A stretch of 64,000 nt of DNA from positions 161,442,937 through 161,506,936 of the forward strand of contig NC_133660.1 of the NCBI RefSeq assembly GCF_037893015.1, read 5' to 3'. The notes under the pieces were generated by a model, which did no database searches, had not been told where the DNA came from, and saw only the letters and a list, made by a program, of their open reading frames with translations. Numbering within the stretch: the first letter of the stretch is position 1; every line of letters starts with the position of its first letter. Shown here piece by piece: positions 12,501 to 24,400 of this stretch. Made by a program: the position numbers and the translations under genes. The DNA comes from Macrotis lagotis. Its lineage: Eukaryota; Chordata; Mammalia; Peramelemorphia; Peramelidae.

Positions 12501-15500
12501 GGAATAATATTGGAGTGGCTCAGTTTAGGATTTGAGGATGTGAACAAATTTCCTGAAAGGACCCCTCTAGTGTTTAGGGACAAAAAAGGTTTCCTTTGCT
12601 AAGGTGACAAAGTGAAGGAATGAAACAATAATGGGGATTTAGGAAAGAGTTTGGGATATGACTATTTGCTGGCCAGACTTCCTAAGGGGAGAAATAGCAG
12701 CTTAGAAATGAGAGACAGGGGCAAGGTGATCGACAGCAGGTGGGGGTGGGGAGGTTGAGGTCAGGGCTTATCTAGGAAGTAGCACTGAGAGAGAAATTAA
12801 GGACAGCTGCATGGTTGTTGTAGCTGGGCTAGATTTCTTAGGAAAGCTGTGGGAATTACTTAAGAAAATACTAAAGGCTAAGAATTAGCAAGGCTACACT
12901 TTGAAAGCATGACCTGCAATAAGGAGGCTTGAACTGTGGGGATGGGAGAGGGTTGAATACATGGGTCTCTGATGGTAGATAGGGATCAGTGTTGATGTTA
13001 GGCTAGCTCAGAAAGAGAGGAGGTAATTAGGGATACATAGATAAGGCTCTAGGAGCAAAGATGAGGTCATTAAGGACATGTTGATGAGTACAGTAGTTCA
13101 AAGACTTCTTTTTGAATTGGGCAAGGATCTATTGTTCTGCTGTTAGAGGCTTGTCTTGTGTCTGGGGTCAGAGATCTGCTGAGTCCTTGCTAGGGGGCAA
13201 AGGTGCAGTTCTTTGACCTAGTCAGAAGGGCAAAAATGATAGCAACATCTTTAAAAGGAAATTGGCTTCTCATTTCCATTATAATTTGGTATCTAGGCAT
13301 TTTGATGAAAAACAATACTTTAAGAAAGTCTGTGAGGTGAGGCGGCTAGGTGGCTAAGTGAATAGAGCACTGGTCCCTTGAGTCAGAAGTACCTGAGTGC
13401 AAATCTGGCCTCAGACACTTAATAATTACCTAGCTGTGTGGCCTTGGGCAAGCCACTTAACCCCATTGCCTTGCAAAAATTTAAAAAAAAAAGTGAGATG
13501 AGAAGCTCATAGTGCAACTTCATTAAAATCCTTACTGATTAAAAAATATTTGTAATTCCTTTTTTAAACCCAAAAAGTAGAAAAACCTGGGAAAATCAGG
13601 AAAAGGGAAGATTATGCAATCTCTCATCTTGCACTGATAATGTATTCCTTGTAATATCTTTTCACCCCTACCTCCTCCAATTTCTGGGTTGAAGAAATAG
13701 ACCATTTCCCATCTGACATCCTGTCTTAGTTGCTGATCCCCAGACTGAGTTGCTGCTTCTTAGCCTTTTGTCTCCTGGCACCTCCACTGAACCATACTCA
13801 CCATCTTCTTCATTCCCAGGAACTGGGGAATTCCTGGAGGGTCTTCAATCTCTTCTCTACTCTTAATCTTTAAGACTGACTCTTGGGGCTTCCTCTTCCC
13901 TGCCTCACTTGACCTGGAGCTGAAAGGTATAGCTTTTCTATTATATTTTTTAAATAAAGTATTTTGTAGATTTTTAGGGGTGCTTATGGCACTGAAAGGT
14001 TAAATAACTTTTCTATAATCACTTAGTTGTAATGTGCCAAATCCAAGACCTGATTCCATGTCTTTCTGACTTCAGTTTTAGGTTTCTACTCAGCTATGCC
14101 GAACCATATAGACAAAGGAAACAGTTGTGTAAATATTAGAGAAAAAGTTGAATTTATCAAAAATATTTAAGGGTCAAAATACATTTAAAAATACATTTAA
14201 AAACTACAAAGAAAAATATTAATGAATAGAATTTACAGACATCTAAAATGAGGAAATTAGAATTGTATTCTAGCAAATAGATGATTTTATTTTAAAGCAG
14301 TAACATTAATTTTCAAGAAAAAACAAGATCTAAGAGGGCAGTAGGCCATCTCATATTTCTTTTTTTAGTACCAATAGAAAATGAATGATGGGGCAGCTAG
14401 GTAGCGCATTGGATAGAGCACCAGCCCTGGAGTCAGGAGGACCTGAGTTCAAATTTGGCCTCAGACACTTAATTACCTAGCTGTGTGACCTTGGGTAAGT
14501 CACTTAACCCCATCATCTTAAATAAAATTAAAAAAGATAAATGATCTGAAATAATTTGTTAGCAACAATACACAACTAAAAATCTCTAAAAGCCATACCT
14601 GGGAAAATCAAAATGAATGAAGAAGTGATTATTTGGAAATGATATTACAATGAATCTGAAGTTTCATCAATGTAGATATTTGATACAATAATTCAAATCA
14701 CAAGCTATCCATGCCTGCCTATTCTTTGCTATTCTTTTCCATGTTTTTCAGGGCTTTTTTTTTAAAATCAGTTATTACTTGATTTCACCATGTGATCAAC
14801 TCATTTTTGGTGACCATTTTTATTTCATTAAAAAAATTCCCTTTTTGATGACATCTTTGATGTTGCTTCCCACTCTTGTGCCACTCCTCTTCTGAACTTT
14901 TTTATTTCTTCTAAGGATTCTTCTAAGACCATATCCATATAAGCTATGCACAGAATTTTCTTGAAAATGTCAACTTTCTTGTACTTCCTAGCACTTATAT
15001 TAGGGAGAAACTCTATAAATGTGAATGATGCAGAAAAGAAATAAGCATTTACTTCATATTCCTCTACATGTGAGAGACAGCAAAGGGAAAAGAAACACTA
15101 TATATATTTGATTAATGGAAAGATAACTCAAGTTTGAACACTGGAGAATGTGTGAAGAGAAATTGTAAATGTGGGAAATGTAATAAAGAATTTAAATGTG
15201 AAACATATTTTTGTATTCTTGATAAAATCCCTGGTGGGGGGGGGAGAATTAAAGATGTGATCAGTGATTTAGCCTCAAAGCTCATCTCAGTATTTATCAA
15301 TGTACTTACCCTGGAGAGAAGTTCTATCATTGAAATTAATATGGCAGTGGCTTCATTTAGAGATTAGTCCAGAACATTCCAAAGAATCTAGTCAGGTGAA
15401 AAGCCTTATCTATATGTTTTGCAAAGCATTTTCATTCATTGACTATCTAGCATTGTATATATATATATACTCATTCCCCTTCATTCTGGAATCTTTCTGG

Positions 15501-18500
15501 AGAATAATCTAGTAAAAATTAGAAAAAACAAAGATACCCTTTATCTGAACATTTCCAGCTTTAAAAGCATCCACTGAAAATTACGATGAAATAAAGCAAT
15601 AACCAATGAACTATTTCCTCATGTATTTTCATAGCAGAATTATTTGTAATTGTAAAAAGTTAGAAGCAACCTTAATGAGAATGGCTGAATAGATTTTGGT
15701 TCACTTATGTAAAAGGATAGTAAGATATTTTAATCAAAAAGTAGGAAGAAATACTGAAAGACTAATACAAAGCAGATGAGCAGAATATCTCCTACTTATG
15801 GCTGAAGGAGCAGAAAAGGTAAATGTCAAGAGAGAGACAAACTTAAGGATGAAAAAATTGCAAAGTTTAAGTGACTTTATTAATAATTTTGGTTTGTAAC
15901 CATTTTAAAAATGTTTCAACAATTCTTGCCTGTCATTAGATTTCTGAACTTAACTGTGTCTAAACTTTCTCTTTTTATATGTATAATTCTTGGACCTTCA
16001 ACTGTTTCAACTTCCTTATCTGTATTTTGAATTAGATAAAAATAAAATTAGTGTTTTCAGAATATGTTGTAACAATTAGTTCTTTCTATTCCAAATGTAG
16101 CTTAATATGTATTGTTTAATTAATGATCACCTCGATTAAAACTATTTTGTATAAATGTAGAATAGAAATATATGTAAAAATTTCAGGCATGAGATTAATT
16201 TGTAGGCTGTTATTTTGATACTAGAGACTGTAAAAATAGTTGATTCTTATTAAATAATCAATAAATTTTGCATAACTGATTTTTAAAAAAAATTTAGACA
16301 AGTTTCCAGTGACATTGAAACTTTAGTGCCTTCAGCTTGCCATCTCTTGTTTTTTTTTTTTGTTTGCTTTTTTTTAGACTTTAGCAAGGCAATGGGGTTA
16401 AGTGGCTTGCCCAAGGCCACACAGCTAGGTGATTATTAAGTGTCTGAGGCTGGATTTGAACTCAGGTACTCCTGACTCCAAGGCCAGTGCTCTATCCACT
16501 GTACCACCTAGCCACCCCTAGCTTGCCATCTCTTAAAATATTCTAAGGAATATTCTAAACTGATAAGAGATTTCCATTTTGAAAAATCTTTTAAAAGCTG
16601 GAGAAACTTAAGACTTTAAAATATGATCTGTTCTTTTTTTAAGGTCTTAATTTTTAATATCTCCTAGACTGCTTTGTAATTTTGTGAAGTTTAAGGATAC
16701 CTCTTTAAATACTTAAAATAAAATACAGAATGTTACCAAGGAAATAAGTAATTTTGACATAATTTTCAAAACTTTTTAAAAAGTTTACAGATTATTAAAA
16801 AGTTCTGTTTTAATGACTGAAAATTTAGTTTATCTAAATATGTTCATTTTCTGCTCTTCCTGAAGTAATGTCTGTTTCATACAAGAGTTGAACTATCTTT
16901 CAAATTAGATTGCTCAATAGAAACTTGCCAGAATAGAACTGCTACATGAGAAAAATGTTCCTGATAGTAGAGGGGAGTTCTGTTAGTTTTTTCTTTCTGT
17001 CCTTTGACTGGGACAGAAGATGGGTTGTTAGATGTGTCTATATATTAGTGGGCATTCTTTTCTATCCCGTTTTTCTGCTTGGATGGTTTGCTTCCGTCCT
17101 ACTTATACTGGGAGATAAAATGGAAAAATAAGTGTACTACATATCAAGTAAAGCATCAACTGTAAAATAGTCTTACTTGACCATTGGATAATTTGGCTGT
17201 TTTTCTTTTTTTTTTTTTAAATGAAGTAGTAATAAGAGAAGGGAGATTGAGGATTTAATCACGTAAATGGCATTCTTTATTCCAAGTGATTGTGGTAAAT
17301 TTCTTCCATGTCGCTAGTGGAAGGATTAGAATTTTAGGAATAAGTCATTACTTCATTTGAACGGTTTGGAATTAGTTGCCTGCTCTTGTTTATTTTTAAA
17401 TTATTCATTTATTAAAATAAAAAAATTCCTTAAAACTCATGTGACAGTGGTTCGATGACCAATGATCCATAAAGTCCATGCATGATACTTATTTCTTTTG
17501 AGGCTATATAATTTGGAAGTTCAATGTAAGATTTTTGATTAGGGTAGAAAGTTACTAGATGGCAAGTTATAGAAGAAATCCATGCTGTCTTGGGGAATAG
17601 GACTAAAATTCTTGAAACTTGGAGGTACAATGTTGCTACATTTGATGTGCATACTGTAGGTGTATAGTATGTTTATTGAATTGACATGAGATACTTGTTC
17701 TAGGAAAGTAAAATATAGAGGAACTATTGTTTAAGTAAAATCCTATTTTCAGGGCAAGAACCCTGAAAGGTGGAGCCAGAAGACTCAGAGTCTTGCTTCT
17801 GCTTATTAAATCATGGAATCTTGAACCAGTTACTTGAATTCTCTTTGCCTTAGTTTCTTTACTTTTAAAATGGGAATAAGTCACGTACAATTTAGGATTT
17901 TTTTTTTGTGATTATCAAATTCAGTGATATATGTTAAAGTAATGGTATAGATAAATGTAAGCATAAGCATTATTATCCAATTAGCTTTTTAGTTTGGTAT
18001 GTTTAAATAGACATAGGCCAGACATGAAATGCTTACTCTGTGTTAGACAACATGTTAGAAGATGATCAGGGAAAACTAGATAAAACAAGCTGTTTAGTAT
18101 CTTCAAATTTTTTTCCTTTAAAAAAATGTTCATTGCCTTCTATAAATGTTTTTGGCAGATAATTTCTTAGAGACTTTTTGAGGGTTGTGAGTTTGGAACT
18201 TCGTTCCAGGTTGTTGAATTTGTTGACTGTCAGAAAGGTAAAATATCATGTATTTTTTTTCTCCCATCTATATCCTGAGATTGTAGGCACAATTCACAGG
18301 ATTCTGTGTTTATAGTTATACCAGAAAAGGTTTTTAAAAGCCATACTATGCTCATTTTATACATATACTGGGGACCCTCTAGGTTAAGAGATAGTTAAGG
18401 TAAAACGTTAAGCAGTAGAACTAGGGTTTTAACCTACGTCTTCTGATAACAAATCCAATGATCTAACTACAGATTTGCCAAAACTTATTTCTAAAATAGA

Positions 18501-21407
18501 TCTACAAGCTGATAACCCTTTTCTATTTGTACATTTGTAGTCGTGATGAAGCATCTGAAGAGAAGCAGATGGTGATTTTGTAGTCAGAGACTATCCACCT
18601 CTGCAGATTTTGATATAGGTAACCTTTGGTAAGTCACTCAGTTGCCTTAGATATTAAATGAGAGGGTTGAATTTAGATTGGTTATCCAACATGAATTTAT
18701 GAACACTTTCCTTGTCATATTCTTTTAAGTTTTGTTTTGCTTTAAAAATGTCTATAAATTATAAAGAGGAAAAAACCTTTTCCCTTCATCATGATTTCCT
18801 TTTACAGATGTTTCTTCAAGGTCTTCAGATTTCTTGCTGCTACATCTGTGACTTTATTAACATGATATTTATATATGTTTGTGCATTTTTAAAGAACGAT
18901 GTTTTTCTAAGTCTCAGTTTTTCCCTTTAGAATATGTTTAATATGAAATGTTGTGGTTATTACTCTTTAATTATTTGAGTTAGTATTCCTTTGGAAGAGG
19001 AGGGAATATCACCTTATAGATTTTTTTTTTAAATATCTAAATAGAAAAACAATCTTGTAACCTGTCAAGCAAAATAAAATCTCATGTTGTCCATGTCCAA
19101 AATAAGTTTCATTCTTTATCTTCACTCCTATCAGAAGGTTGACAGGAATGTTTGCTTATATTTCAGTGTTACTTGACTCAAAACTCATCAAAGGTACACA
19201 ACTCTTCTCTTCGTTTTGAAGCATAAGGTATTCCTTTCCACATACCATAATTTTCAACAACTTTAGTTACTTGTAATTCATTTATTTTGACCTCATAAGA
19301 AATTATTTCCCAAATTCTTCTCATACCCTTTTCTTAGTTTCTACCTTGCCCAACTTAGACCTAGGCACATAGAATCATAGGATTTTGATAATGGAAGCTT
19401 AAAGATGATTTTTTTTTTTAGACTTCAATATAGGTATCGGTACAATGGAAAGAGCACCTAACTTAGTAGATTAACATTTCTATACCAAAACCAATACAAA
19501 ACTGAATGACTTTGGGCAAGTCATTTAGCCTATTATGAATCTCGGATTTTTTTTTATTTGTCAGAAAGACACTATAAAACACCTCATTGCAGAGTATTGT
19601 TTTTGTTTTGTAGATGAGGAAAGCTGACCCTTAAAGAAATTAGATGATTCTTTTAAGTCATATATTATAGGAAAGGAAATTCTAGTCTCTAGCAGCAGCA
19701 GTTCCACATCGATGCTGTTTCTGTCACATCATGCTTCCCTGGGTGTTCAACAACTTTCCCCCTTGTTTGGTATGAATCTACTTTGCCCAGATACTTTTGT
19801 ATTTTAACATTTTGCTTATAAGAATTCTCCATTTCCAAATCAATTTTATCTATCTTGTCTTACCTATCTTTACCATTCACAGAATCTGATTATTTCACTA
19901 ATTGTTTCTGTAAACACATTTTATGATTTTCACTGGTTTAAAATAAAATATTTGCACACTTTAATACCTACCTCTGTTGTTCATTTCCATTTTTATATCT
20001 CTTTGTTTTGTAGGTCTTTGTCCTCCATTATTTTCTAGTTTTTGTGATTGTTCTGTAATATGTCCCAGAATAGCATCCAACTCAGTGAAAAATTTCATAC
20101 TTTTAGTTGTGCCCAAGTCTTGAGAATTTTTTACAATCTTGTACTCGTGTTTCAGATTTTTATATTTTGTTCTACACTGTTTCCAGTCTCTCTCTATTCC
20201 AAATTTCTGAAGTTTGGCAGCAATTTGTTCGAATATTCTTTTATTTCTCATAGTTCCCTCCAGTTGTTTTTGAATGTTTTTGTCTGACCAAATGCCTATT
20301 AGAGCCCTGACTTCATTTATAGTCCAGTGTTTTCCTCCTTCATTTGAGACACTTGGAATAAATGTTGGCTTATTAGGAGAATCCAGTATTGATGTTGGTT
20401 TACCTGTATTAGCTGGGAGCAAAAAGGGGGGAAGAAAGAAAATATTCAGTAAGGAAGATATTTTTATTTGGAAGTATAATAACTTAATTACATTTTCCCC
20501 AAAACTAATAAGGGTTAAGTAACTGGCAAAATTGTTCATTTTCATATCACTGTATGAATTTATTAACAAACTTGAATTTTTTTATCCCAGATTTTCATCT
20601 TTACCATCTTAAGTCTCTTCTTTTGTTGAAACTCATTGTCTTTCTGGAAAAAATGAATATACATCTTTGTATCATATGTTATTTATAGGTAAATATTTAC
20701 ATTTGCTTAAGGAAGTAGTTTACTAAACCTAATTCTTATAACCTATTTCTTCTGACATTCTCTTTCCAGGTTTTTGCACCTTTGGAAAGCCATGGAAAGG
20801 ACATACTGACCTGATACCTGTTCTCTTGGTGGAGAAATTTAGGCTCTTAATTCCTAGAATGCTATAAAGTGGATTTGAATCCTTTCCCCCTCTTTCCTCC
20901 CCTTGCTTGTGCAAAAAATGGCTTGAAAAGTTATTGTTACTTTTTTTTTTTATTGTTTTATTTTGTTTTTCCAAGGCAATGGGGTTAAGTTGTTGCCCAA
21001 AGCCACACAGCTAGGTAATTATTAAGTGTCTGAGGCTGGATTTGAACCCAGGGACTCCTGACTCCAGGGCTGGTGCTCTATCCACTAGCTCCACCTAGCC
21101 GACCCAAGTTATTGTTATTTAAAGAATGACTTAAATTCCAGATGATTATGAATTAAGGTTAAAGTAATCATTTGTTTTGGAATGTCCTTTTTTTCTATTT
21201 GAGATAAATGAAGAGGGAGCATAGGGCAGCATCACAACCCTAGATATCTTTAGCTGTTATATTACAGAGAAGAAGAATTCTTTCTACTTTTAACCTTAGT
21301 ACTGGAAAGAGAAGAGTTATTTTTCCTATTCCTGATTAGAAATACCTTCACTTTTATTCCATTTTCATTTTCATTTTCAAACTTAAACTGTCTCACTTTA
21401 CCATTGA

Positions 21408-21442
<35 letters not shown>

Positions 21443-24400
21443 CCATCATACTATACCTAGTCCCATTGGTCTGACATGAGAAATAAAAAGTAAAGGATCC
21501 TTTGGATTGTTCTCACCATCGTCTAGTACAACTGGTATTTTACCTGAAGGAAGCACAAAGTTTCCATTTGGCAGAAGTAGTAGTAGTACTTTTAAATGTA
21601 TTATATCTGACCAGATATTGATGAAAGTAGATGTTAGTGATTTGGGCTAGGTTTAATAGCAATTATGTCATAAATTTTTAAAGAGATGTTTTACAAATAT
21701 AACAGTATAGTATAGTATAGTATAGTATAGTATAGCAAATTTAATTAAATTATGATTAGTTATTTAATATTTAAATTGAGAAATTTATTAGTTGCCTCCT
21801 ATCAACATTTTAATTTCATGTATAGTGCTATCCTGTGCAGTTGGGACTAGCCCTCCAATGCAAAGGAAAGATCCCAGTCCTGTAGTGTATTCAGGCTTTC
21901 CACAGTTTAGGGTCAGCTTTCTCTATCTTGATTCATACAATATATAAATTTTGGAAAAGTATGCAAACTTTTAAATGCCTTAAGGGTTTCTGTTTTTTAA
22001 AGGAACTCTTGTTTTTGTAATAGTGACCTAATTTTCATTTTTATGTTAATGGATTTTTATAAAGTTTGGTACAGATGTGAATTATTCAGTTATCAAGGAA
22101 GTTAATGGCTATATCAAAGAAAATTGACAGAAAAAATAAATAAAAAATAAAGGACCAAGTAGTTGTAGGGGTTTCTTTAAATTGGCATATGAAGTTGAAT
22201 CATAAATTCAGTGAGGTATTTGGTGTTTTAGGTTTGTTTCTTCCTGGGCCAGTGATTTGATTGGTGGAGGGTGCTAGTGAGGAAATCCTTTAGTTAATGC
22301 AAATCATCACTAACTCTGCAACTTTGTCTTAGTGTTACTAGAGCACGAGAGGTTATATGACTAGCTAGTATGTCTTGGTACTAAAGAGTGAGGCAATAGT
22401 TTTTCACTGATTTGTTTCACCACATATTTGAATTATATATGTAGTATAGCTATTATGCAATTATCATTTTTTTGATTGCTAGGTTGCTGGAAAAAGTTTT
22501 AATTATTGAATGATTGTTTGGTTTCATTATTTATTTTGTTGGGAAGTAAGTATCTCCAGTTGAATATAATTATAATATAGAGATACAGTATTTGATATCA
22601 TTGAGTGCTTAGTATGAACTAAGAGGTTTATAAGAGCAGACAGCATTTTATAGAAGGTAGGAAAATTTTGGTGGTTAATTACCTTTCTATTAATTACTAA
22701 ATGATAAATGCAATATTATAGTCATTATTTATTGCAGTTAGAATTTAGGGAATTTACAACTAAGGATTTTAGAACTAGGAAAAGTGTTGGTTATTTAATT
22801 TAATATTTTTTGAGTGCCACCAAAAATTCTGAACCAACTTAGGCAACCTTTTAGAAATAAATACATGAGGTATAATTTGATACTCCTTGGAATATATTTC
22901 TCTTATTACATACTCAGATTTTTAGTTTAAAGTAAAAAGTACTTCTTTCAGTGTTTGTATACACTTCTTGCCTCATCTCATATTCATACCCTGAACCTGT
23001 TGACTGTGACCAGCTGATATCATTTATCTGTTCTTAATAGTCATAAACATTCTGTTAGTATGTATCAATGAGCATTTTGCATAAGTTTACATCCTTGAAT
23101 TTTTTGTTTCATTTTTCCTAAGGTGGTAGAAGAGGAAAAGAAACTTCTTTGTCACAGTGAGATGACCCTGGGTATCAAGTCTGTTCTTTTCCAAATGAGA
23201 AAAAAATTCTTTGAGTTGAAAATGAAAAGACTTCCTTCCCTCTTTTTTTTTTCTCTTCCAGGTTAAAGTTGGTCTTCTTGGATTATAGTAGCCAAACTTT
23301 GCACTAGATATAGAAGCTAGATCATTCTTAGTGACTGACTCCTTAGCAGTTCTGAAATGAGATTTAAATTATAGCTTTCCCTAATTCTTTGCATAATCTA
23401 AAAGCATTATATACAAATCAAATCAAGATCTTTGAACAGGTCTAAAACAATTTCATTATAATGTCACTGATAAAGTCTATTGTAATATTAACACAAGCTT
23501 CCAGTAATATTAAATCATTTTAGTTTTTGTGAGTTTAAAAAAAATCAGATGTACGTGGTCAGAAATTTAGAGATCATTTTGTTCAAACCCCTCATTTTTT
23601 CAGGTAATGAAATTTAAGGTCCAGAGAAGTTAAGCCAAGTGGTAAGAAAAAGTGAAATGAAATAACCTCAGTTATGATTTAATTTATCTTTGTAGGGAAA
23701 GGATTAAGGAATTGAAGCTTTCGGGCAGGTTATAAGGAGATTAGTAAAGAGCCTTCATTTACAGAGAGGGTTTTGGAGTCAGAATCCTCCTTTTTTTTCC
23801 AAGGGCAAGTTCTAAAGACTGCAAAATTTTGAATACAGTTCATATGCCTGCAAGGACTTTGGCACTTCTTAACAACCCCCCCCCCAAAAAAAACCCCCAA
23901 AAAACAAACATGCCCTGCCTTTCAGAGCTACCCACTTTTGAAAAAAGGAAGGCAAGAGGGAAAACTAGCATAAACATTTTTACATTAAAAACCTTTTACT
24001 TTTCAACAATAGGAAACTGAGGCTAACTGCTGGGTCACAGTGGCCTCCAAGATAGTTTCTAAGTGATAATCCTTTGCAAAGAAGAATCCTCCCCCAATAG
24101 AAGGACCATATCTTCTAGAACATCCATCTTTTCTCTTCTCCACCCTTTATTATGTTCCCCTCCTTGTTTATCAGAATCCTCAGGAAAGTTCTTAGGATTT
24201 TCACTAAGGATGATGAAGGTGAAGGTAAAGGGGGAAAAAACTAGGAAGAGAAGAAAATATTCCTTGAAAGTTCCCCATTGTGATCCACTGAAAGACTTGT
24301 GAAGTCAAAAGACTTGGGGCACTTAGAAATGGTTTAGAATGTCATTGTCAAAAAGGCTTGTTCTTTGGCAGTTTCTCAAGTGTCATCTTGAGGCACCTTG

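Noticed and set aside
15134-15367. Plus-strand open frame containing a zinc-finger-like piece, as a live gene
   Set aside because: Only scattered finger fragments remain, with broken spacing and stops between them; called as a pseudogene remnant instead.
20048-20522. Plus-strand open frames of 79 and 82 codons
   Set aside because: They are antisense shadows of exon B, which has clear domain homology and splice sites on the minus strand.
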